From the NCBI RefSeq assembly GCF_001187865.1, contig NZ_LGIT01000009.1, positions 1,860,001 through 1,924,000 of the forward strand: a stretch of 64,000 bases of DNA, written 5' to 3'. Below are positions 21,554-32,356 of the stretch, piece by piece. The stretch is from Klebsiella sp. RIT-PI-d. GTDB lineage: Bacteria; Pseudomonadota; Gammaproteobacteria; Enterobacterales; Enterobacteriaceae. The position numbers and the translations under genes were made by a program. Numbering within the stretch: the stretch's first letter is position 1; the number at the start of each line of letters is the position of its first letter. The notes under the pieces are model-generated. The model was not told the DNA's origin. It did not search any database and was given only the letters and a program-made list of their open reading frames with translations.

Positions 21554-22420
21554 TTAGCTGCCGCAGTACGTCAGAAAACGCACTAACGCTTTTGACAACC
21601 GCTTCTGACGATGACTAATGCGCCATAACGTCCGGGTCAAACGCGGCACCGGTGCTTTTACCTCACACAGCGTACCCGCCGCCAGCTGTTCAGCAATAAC
21701 GCGCCGGGAAAGACAACTGATCCCCAGACCATGACGCACCGCATGTTTAATAGCCTCAGAGTTACCTAATTCCATACCCAGCCGGAATTGCGGCAGATGT
21801 GAGAGCAGCAGGAAGTCGACAATTTCGCGCGTACCGGAACCGTGTTCACGCAGGATCCACGGCGCACTGGCCAGAGAATCCAGCGTTACGGGTGCATTAA
21901 ACAGGGGTGAGGTCGGCGCGGCAAAGATCGTTAATTCATCTTCAAGCCACGGTTCTGCAATAATATCGACATGGTGACATGGTCCTTCAATAAGCCCGAT
22001 GTCAACGCGAAAATCCGCTACGGCATTGACCACATCCTGGCTGTTACCCACGCTCATCTCAAGCGGCAACTCGGGAAAGTCATGCCGGTAGCGGGCGATC
22101 ACTTCCGGCAGAATATAGTTGCCGATAGTACTGCTCGCCGAGACGCGGATGGCCCCGTTATCCTCTTTAAACAGTTTTTCGATTTCTCCCGCATCCTCAA
22201 GCAATAACCGCGCGCGCGGATACAGCAGGCGTCCATGCTCATTCACCACCAGCCGTTTGCCCACCCGATCAAAAAGCTGAACGCCAAGTTGCCCCTCCAG
22301 ATCGGTTAATGCCGCACTCACTGCAGATTGCGACAGTGAGAGCATTTGCGATGCCTGGGTGGTTGAGCTGCATTTAAGGACTTCAACAAACACTTCAATT
22401 TGACGCAGCGTAATATGCAT
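21554..22420 (-). CDS. yeiE: LysR-type transcriptional regulator YeiE
   Basis: A 288-residue LysR regulator: N-terminal winged HTH ([19 protein letters not shown]) and a C-terminal effector-binding domain. It is divergent from yeiH with a 120-bp gap holding an AT-rich palindrome, a usual LysR arrangement in which the regulator controls the divergent gene. E. coli YeiE is associated with lysP/yeiH-region control and sulfite/iron-related responses; the effector here is not visible. Confidence 0.92.
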   Translation of the reverse strand: MHITLRQIEVFVEVLKCSSTTQASQMLSLSQSAVSAALTDLEGQLGVQLFDRVGKRLVVNEHGRLLYPRARLLLEDAGEIEKLFKEDNGAIRVSASSTIGNYILPEVIARYRHDFPELPLEMSVGNSQDVVNAVADFRVDIGLIEGPCHHVDIIAEPWLEDELTIFAAPTSPLFNAPVTLDSLASAPWILREHGSGTREIVDFLLLSHLPQFRLGMELGNSEAIKHAVRHGLGISCLSRRVIAEQLAAGTLCEVKAPVPRLTRTLWRISHRQKRLSKALVRFLTYCGS

Positions 22421-22461
22421 AACGGCTCCTGGGTCCGGATGACGGCGCTTACCACTTATTC

Positions 22462-22485
22462 TGATTAATTATAAATATATAATCA
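22462..22485. promoter_or_regulatory. Probable YeiE operator between yeiE and yeiH
   Basis: An AT-rich imperfect palindrome (TGATTAATTATA / AATATATAATCA) centred at about 22473, in the intergenic gap between divergent regulator and transporter. Position and symmetry fit a LysR-type site. Inference only. Confidence 0.5.
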
Positions 22486-22540
22486 ATTTTATTTTTATGT
22501 CGCCGCAGCATAACCTTATTCACCGACAAAGGAGAGGGTT

Positions 22541-23590
22541 ATGACTGAACTTACCACACACATTATGCAGCGCCGTCCTGCACACTTGCTTCCGGGACTG
22601 CTCCTTAGCGCCGTGCTGGTCGGTATTTCACTGTGGGCTGGCGCATTCCCGGCGGTCGCAGGCGCAGGTTTTAGCGTTCTGACGCTGGCTATTCTGCTCG
22701 GCATGATCGTGGGTAATACGGTGTATTCCGCTATCAGCCCACGTTGCGATGCGGGCGTACAGTTTGCCAAACAGCATCTGCTGCGCCTGGGGATCATTCT
22801 TTATGGCTTTCGCCTCACGTTTTCACAAATTACAGATGTCGGTGCCAGCGGCGTATTGATCGATATTCTGACGCTCTCCAGCACCTTTCTGATCGCCTGT
22901 TTTGTCGGGCAAAAGTGGTTTGGTCTGGATAAGCAAACCACCTGGCTTATTGGCGCTGGCAGCAGTATCTGCGGCGCGGCGGCAGTGCTGGCAACGGAGC
23001 CGGTCGTCAAAGCTGATGCCAGTAAAGTTACGGTGGCGGTGGCGACGGTGGTTATTTTTGGCACGTTCGCTATTTTTCTGTATCCGGCGATGTATCACCT
23101 GCTCGACACGTGGTGTAGCCCGCAGACCTACGGCATCTATATCGGTTCGACAATACATGAAGTGGCGCAGGTCGTTGCGGCGGGCCATGCGATAGCACCG
23201 CAGGCAGAAAATGCCGCGGTGATTGCCAAGATGATCCGGGTGATGATGCTGGCTCCCTTTTTGCTCATTCTGGCGGCCCGGGTTCGTCAACTCGCCCCGA
23301 CCAGCGGCGGACAAAAAGGCAAAATTACTATTCCATGGTTTGCAGTGCTGTTTATTGGGGTGGCCATTTTTAACTCATTCCATCTGTTGCCAGAATCGGT
23401 AGTCGATGCGTTAACAATGATCGACACGCTCTTTCTCGCCATGGCAATGGCGGCCCTCGGGCTGACAACACACGTCAGCGCGCTGAAAAAAGCAGGCCTC
23501 AAACCGCTGCTCATGGCCCTGCTGCTGTTCATCTGGCTCATTGTCGGCGGCGGCGCGATCAATTTTGCCGTCCACGCGCTGTTGCGATAA
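22541..23590 (+). CDS. yeiH: YeiH family putative sulfate exporter
   Basis: A 349-residue membrane protein of the UPF0324/PSE (putative sulfate exporter, Cons_hypoth698) family with about ten helices. Core blocks [17 protein letters not shown] and STVHEVAQ-like ([15 protein letters not shown]) are intact. A strong ribosome site (AAAGGAGAG) precedes the ATG. It is divergent from yeiE and likely controlled by it. Substrate assignment is by family name only. Confidence 0.92.
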   Translation: MTELTTHIMQRRPAHLLPGLLLSAVLVGISLWAGAFPAVAGAGFSVLTLAILLGMIVGNTVYSAISPRCDAGVQFAKQHLLRLGIILYGFRLTFSQITDVGASGVLIDILTLSSTFLIACFVGQKWFGLDKQTTWLIGAGSSICGAAAVLATEPVVKADASKVTVAVATVVIFGTFAIFLYPAMYHLLDTWCSPQTYGIYIGSTIHEVAQVVAAGHAIAPQAENAAVIAKMIRVMMLAPFLLILAARVRQLAPTSGGQKGKITIPWFAVLFIGVAIFNSFHLLPESVVDALTMIDTLFLAMAMAALGLTTHVSALKKAGLKPLLMALLLFIWLIVGGGAINFAVHALLR

Positions 23591-23662
23591 AGCTTACAAC
23601 TTCTCCCGGTTAACCCGCTATGATAGAGCGCTCTGCCCTGGCGGGTTTAACAGGAGTTTTTT

Positions 23663-24508
23663 ATGAAGTATGTTGGAGCGCATGTCAGCGCTGCGGGCGG
23701 TCTGGCAAATGCTGTCACTCGCGCCGCTGAAATTAATGCGACTGCCTTTGCGCTGTTTACCAAAAATCAGCGCCAGTGGCGCGCCGCACCGTTAAGCGAA
23801 GACGGTATCGCGGCTTTTCAGCAGGCCTGCGAGAAACATCAGTTTTCTCCCGCACAGATCCTGCCGCATGACAGCTATTTAATTAATCTCGGCCACCCTG
23901 GCGCAGAGGCGCTGGAGAAATCGCGCGAGGCGTTTATTGATGAGCTGACGCGCTGTCAGCAGCTGGGGTTAACGCTGCTGAACTTCCATCCGGGAAGCCA
24001 TTTGCAACAAATTCCGGAAGATGACTGCCTGGCGCGCATTGCTGAGTCAATTAATATGGCGCTGGATAAAACGCAGGGTGTCACCGCCGTTATCGAAAAT
24101 ACTGCCGGACAGGGCAGCAACCTTGGTTTTAAGTTCGAGCATCTGGCCGCCATCATTGACGGCGTTGAAGATAAGTCCCGCGTCGGCGTCTGTATTGATA
24201 CCTGCCACGCCTTTGCCGCCGGCTATGATTTACGCAGCGCTGAAGAGACGGCGAAGACCTTCGCGGAGTTTGAGCGCATTGTCGGGTTTACTTATCTGCG
24301 CGGAATGCATCTTAACGATGCCAAAAGCCAGTTTGCCAGCCGGGTCGACCGTCACCACAGTCTGGGTGAAGGTAATATTGGCCACGATGCTTTTCGCTGG
24401 ATCATGCAGGACTCCCGGTTTGACGGTATTCCATTGATTCTTGAGACGATTAATCCGGACATCTGGGCAGAAGAAATTGCGTGGTTAAAGGCACAGCAAC
24501 TAGCCTGA
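23663..24508 (+). CDS. nfo: Endonuclease IV (AP endonuclease)
   Basis: A 281-residue TIM-barrel DNA repair enzyme. The trinuclear zinc ligands are visible in order: [46 protein letters not shown] and LETINP. It cleaves the backbone 5' of abasic sites and at oxidative 3' damage. In E. coli it belongs to the SoxRS regulon; no SoxS box was delimited here. It is convergent with the fru operon. Confidence 0.97.
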   Translation: MKYVGAHVSAAGGLANAVTRAAEINATAFALFTKNQRQWRAAPLSEDGIAAFQQACEKHQFSPAQILPHDSYLINLGHPGAEALEKSREAFIDELTRCQQLGLTLLNFHPGSHLQQIPEDDCLARIAESINMALDKTQGVTAVIENTAGQGSNLGFKFEHLAAIIDGVEDKSRVGVCIDTCHAFAAGYDLRSAEETAKTFAEFERIVGFTYLRGMHLNDAKSQFASRVDRHHSLGEGNIGHDAFRWIMQDSRFDGIPLILETINPDIWAEEIAWLKAQQLA

Positions 24509-24520
24509 GATAAAACCATA

Positions 24521-24548
24521 AAAAAGGGCCGATAAATCGGCCCTTTTT
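24521..24548. terminator. Bidirectional terminator between nfo and fruA
   Basis: A 13-bp perfect stem AAAAAGGGCCGAT / ATCGGCCCTTTTT with a 2-base loop; the A/T flanks provide U-runs in both directions. Serves convergent nfo and fruBKA. Confidence 0.9.
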
Positions 24549-24562
24549 ACCTGCACAGAGGA

Positions 24563-26257
24563 TTACGCGACTTTCGCTGCCGTCTGTACATCCGGGCGTT
24601 TTACCAACGCGTAAGATATACCGGCAACCAGCGTACCGGCGACAATTGCCAGCAGATATCCCAGCACCGGCGTGATTGCTCCCGGGATCAGCAGCACAAA
24701 CAGGCCGCCGTGCGGTGCCATCAGCTTTGCGCCTACCGCCATAGAAATGGCACCCGTGACTGCGCCGCCAACGATACAGCACGGCAGAACACGCATCGGA
24801 TCGCGGGCGGCAAACGGGATCGCCCCTTCAGAGATGAAGCACAGCCCCAGTACCAGCGCCGCTTTACCGCCTTCACGCTGGCCTTTGTCGAACTTGCGTC
24901 CGGCAATCAGCGTTGCAAGGCCCATCGCCAGCGGTGGAACCATACCCGCCGCCATGATCGCCGCCATCGGCGCATACGTCTGCGTACTCAGCAGGCCAAC
25001 CCCGAATGCGTAGGCCGCTTTGTTTACCGGACCACCCATATCGGTACACATCATCGCGCCCAGGATCGCACCCAGCAGAACGGCGTTAGCGGTGCCCATA
25101 TTCTGCAACCATACGGTTAGCCAGTTCAGCAGCAGCGACACCGGTTGACCGATCAGGTAAATCATCGCCAGGCCAACAATCAGGCTGGAGAACAGCGGAA
25201 TAATCAGGATCGGCTTTAGCGCTTCCATACTTTGCGGCAGTTTCACCTGAGTGCTGATAAGCTTCGCCGTGTAACCCGCCAGAAAACCGGCAATGATCCC
25301 GCCGATAAAGCCCGAGCCGCCGCTCACTGCCAGCATACCGCCGATAAGACCCGGCGTCAGGCCAGGACGGTCGGCAATAGAGAAGGCAATAAAGCCTGCC
25401 AGCACCGGTACCATCAACGCAAAGGCTGAACCGCCGCCAATCTGCATTAAGGCTGCCGCGAGGGTATCCTTAGTTTCAAACGCTTTGATGCCGAAGGCAA
25501 ATGACAGCGCGATACACAGACCGCCTGCAACCACCATGGGCAGCATGTATGAGACGCCGGTTAACAGGTGACGATAAGCCCCTGCGCTCTCTTTTTTCGC
25601 GTCGGTAGTGGTTGCCGAACGCTGACCCGACGGCTGATACGGACGCGCTTCGGCCTGCGCTTTATCCAGCTCCTGCGCGGTTTTCTTCAGCGCCAGTCCG
25701 GTAGAGGTACGATACATCGGCTTACCGGCAAATTTCGCCAGGTCAACTTCGATATCGGCGGCCACAATCACCAGATCGGCCTGGGCCACTTCTTCCGGCG
25801 TAATCGCATTACCTGCCCCGACCGATCCGCGGGTTTCGACTTTTACCCACCAGCCGCGTTTTTTCGCTTCGGTTTCGATGGCCTCAGCCGCCATAAAGGT
25901 GTGAGCAACCCCGGTCGGACAGGCGGTAACGGCGACGATGCGTTTCGGGCCTGCTGGCGTGACTGATGCCACTGGCGCGGCAGCAGGCGCACTGTACGGT
26001 GTTGCCTGGGCTTGTGCTTCGCTTAAAAACAGATCCGCATGGGACACTGCGCGGTTAATATCGCCCAGAAAAACGTTTTTACCGTTTAGCGCACTGTCCG
26101 CAGGCAGTGCATTACCCAGAACAATTGCCAGTTCGGCATCGTCAGGATTATCGGTGATTTCAACATGTGCTTTTTGCGCCGCAGCACGTAACAGAGTCTT
26201 CGCCATATAGGCGCGGGCCTGTCCGAGACCGGCGTCAATAATCAGCAGCGTTTTCAT
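24563..26257 (-). CDS. fruA: PTS fructose transporter subunit IIB'BC
   Basis: A 564-residue membrane component of the fructose PTS: an N-terminal duplicated B' domain, a B domain with phosphocysteine Cys113 (VTACPTGVAHT), and a C-terminal polytopic IIC channel (GVSYMLPMVVAGG onward). It imports fructose as fructose-1-phosphate. The frame is open 13 codons further 5', but the Met at 26257 matches the E. coli start. Third gene of fruBKA. Confidence 0.97.
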   Translation of the reverse strand: MKTLLIIDAGLGQARAYMAKTLLRAAAQKAHVEITDNPDDAELAIVLGNALPADSALNGKNVFLGDINRAVSHADLFLSEAQAQATPYSAPAAAPVASVTPAGPKRIVAVTACPTGVAHTFMAAEAIETEAKKRGWWVKVETRGSVGAGNAITPEEVAQADLVIVAADIEVDLAKFAGKPMYRTSTGLALKKTAQELDKAQAEARPYQPSGQRSATTTDAKKESAGAYRHLLTGVSYMLPMVVAGGLCIALSFAFGIKAFETKDTLAAALMQIGGGSAFALMVPVLAGFIAFSIADRPGLTPGLIGGMLAVSGGSGFIGGIIAGFLAGYTAKLISTQVKLPQSMEALKPILIIPLFSSLIVGLAMIYLIGQPVSLLLNWLTVWLQNMGTANAVLLGAILGAMMCTDMGGPVNKAAYAFGVGLLSTQTYAPMAAIMAAGMVPPLAMGLATLIAGRKFDKGQREGGKAALVLGLCFISEGAIPFAARDPMRVLPCCIVGGAVTGAISMAVGAKLMAPHGGLFVLLIPGAITPVLGYLLAIVAGTLVAGISYALVKRPDVQTAAKVA

Positions 26258-26273
26258 TATGCCTCTCCTGCTG

Positions 26274-27212
26274 TCAATTAAAGGGTTGTAAGTCAACGCG
26301 CGCCATCATCGCGGCCAACTGGGTACGATCGGTAATGCCGACATTACTCTGGCTCACGGCCAGAGCAGCCACGGCGGTCGCCAGACGTAATGTGTGTTCG
26401 CTGGATTCACGCATCAGCAGGCCGTAAATCAGTCCGCCGACCATGGAGTCGCCGGCCCCTACCGTGCTGACAACGTCAACAGATGGCGGTTTGGCAATCC
26501 ATTCGCCGGATGCGTTAACCCACAGCGCACCTTCGGAGCCGAGCGAGATAACCACGTGAGCAATCCCCTGCTCGCGCAACGCATGGGCCGCTTCAATTAC
26601 ATCCTGCAAATCAGGCAGTTTACGTCCGGCCCAAATCTCCAGTTCGCGGCGGTTGGGTTTAACCAGCCACGGTGCGGCTTTCAGACCGGCCACCAGCGCT
26701 TCACGGCTGCTGTCAAAAATAATGCACGGACACTGGCTACGCAGACGCGTCATCCAGTCGGTAAACGCTTCCGGGCTAACGCCGGCCGGCAGACTGCCGC
26801 TTACGCACACCATATCGAACTGTCCCAGCCAGCTCAGGGAGTCAGCAACAAAGCGCTCCCAGTCAGCCGCGGTGACGTCAAAACCGGAGAAGTTGAAATC
26901 TGTTACTTCGCCGTCTTTTTCGGTCAGCTTGACGTTAATACGCGTACGGCCCTGAACAACCTGAAACCGGTTAGCAATACCCAGCTCGCTGAACAGTTGC
27001 TGAAATCCGTCCTGGTTGTCTTTGCCGAGAAAACCGCCCACGGTCACGTCGATGCCTAAATCCTTCAGTACTTTGGCGACGTTGATGCCTTTACCGGCGG
27101 CATGAAGGCCGGTGGTGCGCACCAGATTGACTTCACCACGCTCGACTTCCGGGGTATATCCAACCAGGTCGTAAGCCGGGTTAAGCGTGATGGTTGCTAC
27201 GCGACGGCTCAT
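26274..27212 (-). CDS. fruK: 1-phosphofructokinase
   Basis: A 312-residue PfkB-family sugar kinase. The N-terminal [12 protein letters not shown] and the C-terminal anion-hole/catalytic motif GAGDSMVGG are typical. It phosphorylates fructose-1-phosphate to fructose-1,6-bisphosphate. It overlaps fruB by 4 bases, showing translational coupling in fruBKA. Confidence 0.97.
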   Translation of the reverse strand: MSRRVATITLNPAYDLVGYTPEVERGEVNLVRTTGLHAAGKGINVAKVLKDLGIDVTVGGFLGKDNQDGFQQLFSELGIANRFQVVQGRTRINVKLTEKDGEVTDFNFSGFDVTAADWERFVADSLSWLGQFDMVCVSGSLPAGVSPEAFTDWMTRLRSQCPCIIFDSSREALVAGLKAAPWLVKPNRRELEIWAGRKLPDLQDVIEAAHALREQGIAHVVISLGSEGALWVNASGEWIAKPPSVDVVSTVGAGDSMVGGLIYGLLMRESSEHTLRLATAVAALAVSQSNVGITDRTQLAAMMARVDLQPFN

Positions 27213-28342
27213 GCTGCGCCCTCCCCAAGACCGGCGGCAATGGCCGTTCCGATAGCGTTCAGCGCTTGTTCAGCATCGGCACCCTGCGCGGTAAAGCGCA
27301 GGCGATGGCCTTTTTTCACGCCCAGCGCAACCACTTTCATCAGGCTGCGACCGTTGGCAGGCTTGCCGCTGCCGTCGAGATTGGTAACGGTAATATCGCT
27401 GGTAAACTGCTTGATCGTGTTGACCAGCATGGTGCCGGGACGCGCATGAAGACCGTGTTCATTACGGATCACAAACTCGGCGTTCAGCACGTTGTCAGCC
27501 AATGCATCATCGCTGGTTAACAGCGCCAGCAACGTTGCGGCATCGGCTTTCAGCAGGCGGTCAGCTTTATTGTCAAGCAGGAGGCGGCTCAGGCGGTCGA
27601 GTACGGCAACAGGCTGAGTGTCCGCCATTGCTACCGTCAGCAGCAGACCAACCGGCTGCCCCTCGAGATCGAAAGCGGATGACGGACGGCTGACGGCGAT
27701 GGCGCTGCGCAGATTGCCTTCAGCACTGTCGTTCAGCCATACGCCCTGCCCCAGGTTCAGCGGTTGCTCTGTGACTGCACGGGCAACAAAACCGGCATCC
27801 ACCGCGCCCGCTTCTTTCAGGCGACCAGCGTTCAGCGCCTGCAACGTCACCAGATCGCTGGCGCTAATGTCCAGTGACAGGGTAGCATTATCGAGTTTCA
27901 GCATTTCACTCTGCTTTTCACCCATCAGCAGGGCACGCAGCTCTTCAGCCGTGGTGGCAGTTCTCAACTGTTCTGCCACAGAATCGTCGCTTAGTACGTG
28001 CGTCAACTGACGCAAAAGGCCCAGGTGTTCGTCAGAGCTGGCAGCAATACCGATAGCGACCCAGGCAGTCTGCCCTTCGCCCCAGGCCACGCCCTGTGGA
28101 AACTGATAAACCTGAACCCCGGTTTTCAGCACCCGATCGCGGGTGTCAGTGGTGCCGTGTGGAATGGCAATGCCATTGCCGAGAAAAGTGGAAGTCTGCT
28201 GCTCGCGAGCCAGCATGCCATCAACATAGCCATCAGCCACATTACCGGCCTGCACGAGCGCAGCGGCAATCTGACGAATGGCCTCTTCTTTATTCCCTGC
28301 CTGTTGGCCGGGATGAATATCCTGCACAGATAACTGGAACAT
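27209..28342 (-). CDS. fruB: PTS fructose-specific IIA / FPr fusion (diphosphoryl transfer protein)
   Basis: A 377-residue fusion: an N-terminal EIIA domain with phospho-His62 ([10 protein letters not shown]), a central linker domain, and a C-terminal HPr-like domain with its active His in [10 protein letters not shown]. It carries phosphate from enzyme I to FruA. It is the first gene of fruBKA, and two FruR/Cra-type operators stand upstream. Confidence 0.97.
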   Translation of the reverse strand: MFQLSVQDIHPGQQAGNKEEAIRQIAAALVQAGNVADGYVDGMLAREQQTSTFLGNGIAIPHGTTDTRDRVLKTGVQVYQFPQGVAWGEGQTAWVAIGIAASSDEHLGLLRQLTHVLSDDSVAEQLRTATTAEELRALLMGEKQSEMLKLDNATLSLDISASDLVTLQALNAGRLKEAGAVDAGFVARAVTEQPLNLGQGVWLNDSAEGNLRSAIAVSRPSSAFDLEGQPVGLLLTVAMADTQPVAVLDRLSRLLLDNKADRLLKADAATLLALLTSDDALADNVLNAEFVIRNEHGLHARPGTMLVNTIKQFTSDITVTNLDGSGKPANGRSLMKVVALGVKKGHRLRFTAQGADAEQALNAIGTAIAAGLGEGAA

Positions 28343-28360
28343 GGGTCTCCTCTCCGCTGA

Positions 28361-28377
28361 ATTGAATCGTTTCAGCT
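28361..28377 (-). promoter_or_regulatory. Cra/FruR operator O1 of the fru operon
   Basis: TGAATCGTTTCA (28363-28374) lies within the wider GAATTGAATCGTTTCAGC and closely fits the TGAAWCGWTTCA Cra pattern. It is about 20 bp upstream of fruB. Established knowledge: Cra represses fruBKA and is relieved by fructose-1-phosphate. Confidence 0.8.
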
Positions 28378-28426
28378 ACATTGAGAAAAAATGCGCCATC
28401 CCGGTTACGGTTAATGGAAAGATGAC

Positions 28427-28442
28427 GCTGAAACGTTTCAAG
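28427..28442 (-). promoter_or_regulatory. Cra/FruR operator O2 of the fru operon
   Basis: A perfect 12-bp palindrome TGAAACGTTTCA (28429-28440), 66 bp from the first operator. The pair flanks the presumed fruB promoter, as in E. coli. Confidence 0.85.
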
Positions 28443-28444
28443 GA

Positions 28445-28707
28445 GTCTGGTACGTTCAGCGCTTTCCTGCAAGAAATGTTATGTTTTGGATAACAGAATT
28501 TAGAGCTACAGCACATTTCATGTCAAAAAGTGTCAATCTGCTGACGTACATAACAGGTTCGCAGACAGAACTTCAGCTTGTTCAGCCATTGCTGATAAAT
28601 ATGAAAAGTCGTTTTGATTTATTGTGCCGGATTTGATCGCCCACTCTATTTATTTTGACTGCACCAGCGTAAAATCCGGCGTCCTCCCATTAAGCCTGAA
28701 CGATCCG
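28445..28707. other. Non-coding region upstream of setB
   Basis: With the fru operators this forms a 365-base gap between the divergent fruB and setB starts. Beyond the operators no gene or clear motif was recognised. The setB frame is open back to about 28624, but without a good ribosome site or family match. Confidence 0.6.
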
Positions 28708-29889
28708 ATGCAAAATATGCCTGTCGCCTCTCCACCGCGCGCGTTTGATTTTACCTCCGCGTCCTTTTTGATCGTCGCCTTTCTGACGGGTATCGCAGGG
28801 GCATTGCAGACGCCGACGCTGAGTCTGTTTCTGACCAATGAAGTCCACGCCCGACCGGCGATGGTCGGCTTCTTTTTTACCGGTAGCGCAATCATTGGCA
28901 TCGTGGTCAGCCAGTTTCTGGCCGGACGTTCGGATCGCAAAGGCGATCGTAAAAGCCTGATTGTTTTTTGCTGTGTGCTGGGCGTGCTGGCGTGCCTGTT
29001 ATTTGCCTGGAACCGGAACTACTTTATTTTGCTGTTTATTGGCGTTTTCTTAAGTAGCTTTGGCTCGACGGCTAACCCGCAAATGTTCGCTCTGGCACGT
29101 GAACACGCCGACCGCACCGGACGTGAAGCGGTAATGTTCAGCTCGATTCTGCGGGCGCAGGTTTCGCTGGCGTGGGTCATTGGTCCGCCGCTGGCCTATG
29201 CGCTGGCGATGGGATTTGGCTTTACCGCAATGTATCTCAGCGCTGGCGTAGCATTTATGGTGTGCGGCGTAATGGTTCGTTTATTTTTGCCGACCATGCC
29301 GAAGCTCGTGACAGCGGCGTCGGGCAGCATCGAAGCGCCGCGCCGCAACCGCCGCGATACGCTGTTACTGTTCGTGATTTGTACGCTGATGTGGGGCACC
29401 AATAGCCTGTACATCATCAATATGCCGCTGTTTATCATTAACGAATTGCATCTGCCGGAAAAACTCGCTGGCGTAATGATGGGAACGGCGGCGGGTCTTG
29501 AGATCCCCACCATGCTGATTGCTGGCTATTACGCAAAACGTTTTGGAAAACGCTTTCTGATGCGCATCGCCATCGTCGCCGGCCTGCTGTTTTATCTCGG
29601 TATGCTGACGGTACACACGCCTGCCCTGCTGCTGGCAATGCAGCTGCTTAACGCCATCTATATCGGTATTCTGGCCGGTATCGGTATGCTCTATTTTCAG
29701 GATCTGATGCCGGGTCAGGCCGGGTCAGCCACCACGTTATACAGCAACACCACGCGCGTGGGCTGGATCATCGCCGGTTCGCTGGCAGGGATCGTCGCCG
29801 AAATCTGGAGTTACCACGCGGTGTTCTGGATTGCCCTGTTTATGTGCATGGTCGGTTTTGCCTGTCTGATGCGTATTAAAGACGTTTAA
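28708..29889 (+). CDS. setB: Sugar efflux transporter SetB
   Basis: A 393-residue MFS protein with twelve helices, close to E. coli SetB ([20 protein letters not shown] start, [18 protein letters not shown] in the middle). SET proteins export sugars such as glucosides and lactose. The frame is open 28 codons further 5'; the ATG at 28708 best aligns with the K-12 N-terminus, although no strong ribosome site is seen. Its stop overlaps the convergent yeiW stop by 4 bases. Confidence 0.92.
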   Translation: MQNMPVASPPRAFDFTSASFLIVAFLTGIAGALQTPTLSLFLTNEVHARPAMVGFFFTGSAIIGIVVSQFLAGRSDRKGDRKSLIVFCCVLGVLACLLFAWNRNYFILLFIGVFLSSFGSTANPQMFALAREHADRTGREAVMFSSILRAQVSLAWVIGPPLAYALAMGFGFTAMYLSAGVAFMVCGVMVRLFLPTMPKLVTAASGSIEAPRRNRRDTLLLFVICTLMWGTNSLYIINMPLFIINELHLPEKLAGVMMGTAAGLEIPTMLIAGYYAKRFGKRFLMRIAIVAGLLFYLGMLTVHTPALLLAMQLLNAIYIGILAGIGMLYFQDLMPGQAGSATTLYSNTTRVGWIIAGSLAGIVAEIWSYHAVFWIALFMCMVGFACLMRIKDV

Positions 29890-30140
29890 GGGGCGGTCTG
29901 CATTTCGAGATCAATTAGCCATGTCATCGCCTGCGCGCGCGTCTCACCACACATCTCGGCAGAAGGCTGTAGCCCGGCGCACACTTTCGGGCGCAGCGGC
30001 GAGGTAAAAATCTTACAGCGCAGGTGTTCATCAAGCTGAATACAGGGGGTGTTTGCTGGCTTGCCGTCAGGCATGCCGGGGATGGGACTGGAAATAGAAG
30101 GTGCTGTGCAACAGGCACCGCAGTCCGCACGACATGGCAT
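29886..30140 (-). CDS. yeiW: YkgJ-family cysteine cluster protein YeiW
   Basis: An 84-residue, cysteine-rich protein of the UPF0153/YkgJ family. Cysteines in [29 protein letters not shown] and MCGE form the metal-chelating pattern (zinc or iron cluster inferred). The frame is open a further 57 codons upstream, but those residues have no family match; ATG 30140 gives the known length. Function unknown. Confidence 0.92.
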   Translation of the reverse strand: MPCRADCGACCTAPSISSPIPGMPDGKPANTPCIQLDEHLRCKIFTSPLRPKVCAGLQPSAEMCGETRAQAMTWLIDLEMQTAP

Positions 30141-30288
30141 AATGACTCTCTTTTGAGCAGGCAACAGAAAGCACAGTAGCATCTCTTGCGCAGAGATAGC
30201 AAAACCCTGCAAATCCCCTTGCCTGAAAGCCGCGTCACGAGTACCTTGACGCGATATTTTATACATCTGCGTAAACAGGATTACTGCA

Positions 30289-30861
30289 ATGCCAAGAGCG
30301 AATGAAATCAAAAAAGGTATGGTGCTGAACTATAACGGCAAACTGCTGATTGTTAAGAATATTGACATTCAGTCACCGAGCGCCCGCGGTGCAGCAACGC
30401 TGTACAAAATGCGTTTTTCCGATGTGCGTACCGGGTTGAAGGTTGAAGAGCGTTTTAAAGGCGACGACATTCTCGATACTGTCACCCTGACCCGCCGTTT
30501 TGTTGACTTCTCCTATGTTGACGGCGACGAGTACGTTTTCATGGATAAAGAAGATTACACCCCCTACACCTTCACCAAAGATCAGATTGAAGAAGAGCTG
30601 CAGTTTGTTCCTGAAGGCGGAATGCCGGATATGCAGGTATTGACCTGGGATGGCCAGCTTCTGGCGCTGGAGCTGCCGCAGACGGTGGATCTGGAAATTG
30701 TTGAAACAGCACCGGGTATTAAAGGCGCATCAGCCAGCTCGCGTACCAAGCCGGCTAAAATGTCGACTGGCCTGGTGGTTCAGGTGCCAGAATATTTGAC
30801 CACCGGTGAGAAAATCCGCATTCATATCGAAGAGTGCCGCTACATGGGTCGCGCTGACTAA
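30289..30861 (+). CDS. efpL: Elongation factor P-like protein EfpL (YeiP)
   Basis: A 190-residue three-domain EF-P paralogue. The ribosome-tip loop is [12 protein letters not shown] with Arg33 where EF-P carries its modified lysine, and the loop is one residue-block longer than EF-P's, the known hallmark of YeiP/EfpL. The protein helps ribosomes stalled at XPPX and some other motifs. AGGA precedes the start codon. It is followed by two hairpins. Confidence 0.95.
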   Translation: MPRANEIKKGMVLNYNGKLLIVKNIDIQSPSARGAATLYKMRFSDVRTGLKVEERFKGDDILDTVTLTRRFVDFSYVDGDEYVFMDKEDYTPYTFTKDQIEEELQFVPEGGMPDMQVLTWDGQLLALELPQTVDLEIVETAPGIKGASASSRTKPAKMSTGLVVQVPEYLTTGEKIRIHIEECRYMGRAD

Positions 30862-30866
30862 ATCCC

Positions 30867-30897
30867 TGGCGCCTGACGGTACGTTTGTCAGGCGCCA
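30867..30897 (+). other. Hairpin immediately after efpL
   Basis: A perfect 11-bp stem TGGCGCCTGAC / GTCAGGCGCCA with a 9-base loop. No T-run follows. It may protect the efpL 3' end in tandem with the true terminator at 30920. Confidence 0.5.
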
Positions 30898-30919
30898 CAG
30901 CCACCCGATAGCACAGTGG

Positions 30920-30955
30920 AAAGCGATAACGGCACAGGCCGCTATCGCTTTTTTA
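30920..30955 (+). terminator. Intrinsic terminator of efpL
   Basis: AAAGCGATA ... TATCGCTTTTTT: a stem of at least 7 bp extended by inner GGC/GCC pairing, followed by six T's. It lies just before the convergent uxuA stop. Confidence 0.8.
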
Positions 30956-30959
30956 TGGT

Positions 30960-32150
30960 TTACAGCAGTTCAGGGAACAGCGTCTGCTTCAGCGCCAGCT
31001 CAACGCCACGCACTTCCGCCATGCCTTTTAAACGCCCGATCGCTGAATAACCCGGATTGGTTTTCTTGCGCAGATCGTCAAGCATCTGATGGCCATGATC
31101 CGGACGGAACGGGATAGGCCGCAGATCGCCGGCTTTTTTACGCCGCAGTTCTTCAGCCAGTACCGCTTTAACCACTGCCACCATGTCTACGTCGCCCTGA
31201 AGGTGCGATCCTTCATGGAATGTTTTAGGGTTCTCTTCCCGACAGGTGGCGCGCAGATGCGTAAAGTGGATACGATCGCCGAACGTTTCAACCATCCGCA
31301 CCAGGTCATTATCCGCGCGTACGCCATAGGAACCGGTGCACATAGTGAAACCGTTATTAATACTGTCGACCGTGTCTTTCAGCCACTGCATATCGTCAAT
31401 AGTAGAAACGATACGCGGCAGGCCAAGGATGGGACGCGGCGGATCGTCAGGATGGACCGCCAGGCGAACGCCCACTTCATCTGCCACTGCAACAATTGCA
31501 CGCAGGAACCAGGCCATATTTTCACGCAGCCGGGCTTTATCAATATGGTCATATTCAGCCAGCCGTGCGCGGAACTGGTCCAGCGTGTAGCCCTCTTCTG
31601 CGCCAGGCAGACCGGCAATGATATTGCGCGTCAGCTTTTCAATATCAGCGCCGCTCATGGCATTAAAGTACGCCTGCGCCTGCTGTTGTTCCTGCTCGCT
31701 ATAGTCCGCCTCTGCGCCCTTACGCTTGAGGATATGCAACTCAAACGCGGCAAACGCGATCTGGTCAAAACGCAGCGCTTTTGAGCCATCCGGCAGGGTG
31801 TATTCGAGATCGGTGCGCGTCCAGTCAAGGATGGGCATGAAGTTGTAGCATACGGTATCAATCCCGCAGGCGGCCAAATTGCGGATGCTCTGCTGATAGT
31901 TGGCAATCCACGTTTCGTACTGACCGGAATGCGTTTTGATCTCTTCATGCACCGGGATACTTTCGACAACCGACCAGGTTAAGCCTTTTTCCGCCAGCAG
32001 CGCCTGACGCTGTTTGATTTCATCTAACGGCCAGACCTGGCCATTAGGAATATGATGTAATGCCGTGACCACGCCCGTTGCGCCAGCCTGACGCACATCA
32101 TCCAGAGATACCGGATCGTTTGGCCCGTACCAACGCCACGTTTGTTCCAT
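30960..32150 (-). CDS. uxuA: D-mannonate dehydratase
   Basis: A 396-residue TIM-barrel enzyme close to E. coli UxuA (start [14 protein letters not shown]; [16 protein letters not shown] block [27 protein letters not shown] near the end). It dehydrates D-mannonate to 2-keto-3-deoxygluconate with a divalent metal. It is divergent from yeiQ, a mannonate/fructuronate oxidoreductase, with an ExuR/UxuR-like operator between. In K-12 uxuA lies elsewhere with uxuB. Confidence 0.95.
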   Translation of the reverse strand: MEQTWRWYGPNDPVSLDDVRQAGATGVVTALHHIPNGQVWPLDEIKQRQALLAEKGLTWSVVESIPVHEEIKTHSGQYETWIANYQQSIRNLAACGIDTVCYNFMPILDWTRTDLEYTLPDGSKALRFDQIAFAAFELHILKRKGAEADYSEQEQQQAQAYFNAMSGADIEKLTRNIIAGLPGAEEGYTLDQFRARLAEYDHIDKARLRENMAWFLRAIVAVADEVGVRLAVHPDDPPRPILGLPRIVSTIDDMQWLKDTVDSINNGFTMCTGSYGVRADNDLVRMVETFGDRIHFTHLRATCREENPKTFHEGSHLQGDVDMVAVVKAVLAEELRRKKAGDLRPIPFRPDHGHQMLDDLRKKTNPGYSAIGRLKGMAEVRGVELALKQTLFPELL

Positions 32151-32165
32151 CGCTGCACCCTCTTA

Positions 32166-32181
32166 AGCTGTTATACCAATT
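32166..32181. promoter_or_regulatory. Probable ExuR/UxuR operator between uxuA and yeiQ
   Basis: AGCTGTTATACCAATT matches the recalled hexuronate-regulator palindrome AATTGGTATACCAATT at 13 of 16 positions, with the whole right half TACCAATT. It is 16 bp upstream of uxuA. Induction by hexuronates is inferred. Confidence 0.55.
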
Positions 32182-32247
32182 AATGACAAGTTCATGAAGA
32201 CTACCATACATGTTTCACCTGAGGCGTCAATTTGCGCCCCACCATTG

Positions 32248-32263
32248 ATTGATCCAGCTCACA
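32248..32263. promoter_or_regulatory. Possible CRP site between uxuA and yeiQ
   Basis: ATTGA-TCCAGC-TCACA matches the CRP consensus at 8 of 10 positions, with a full right half-site. Placed in the shared 206-bp divergent promoter region. Tentative. Confidence 0.4.
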
Positions 32264-32356
32264 TTCCCCGGATATTTCAGGCACACCAATTTAATTTGCT
32301 GTCATATAACTTTACACTGACATATGTTAATCGTTAGTTAATAGAGTGTACTTATA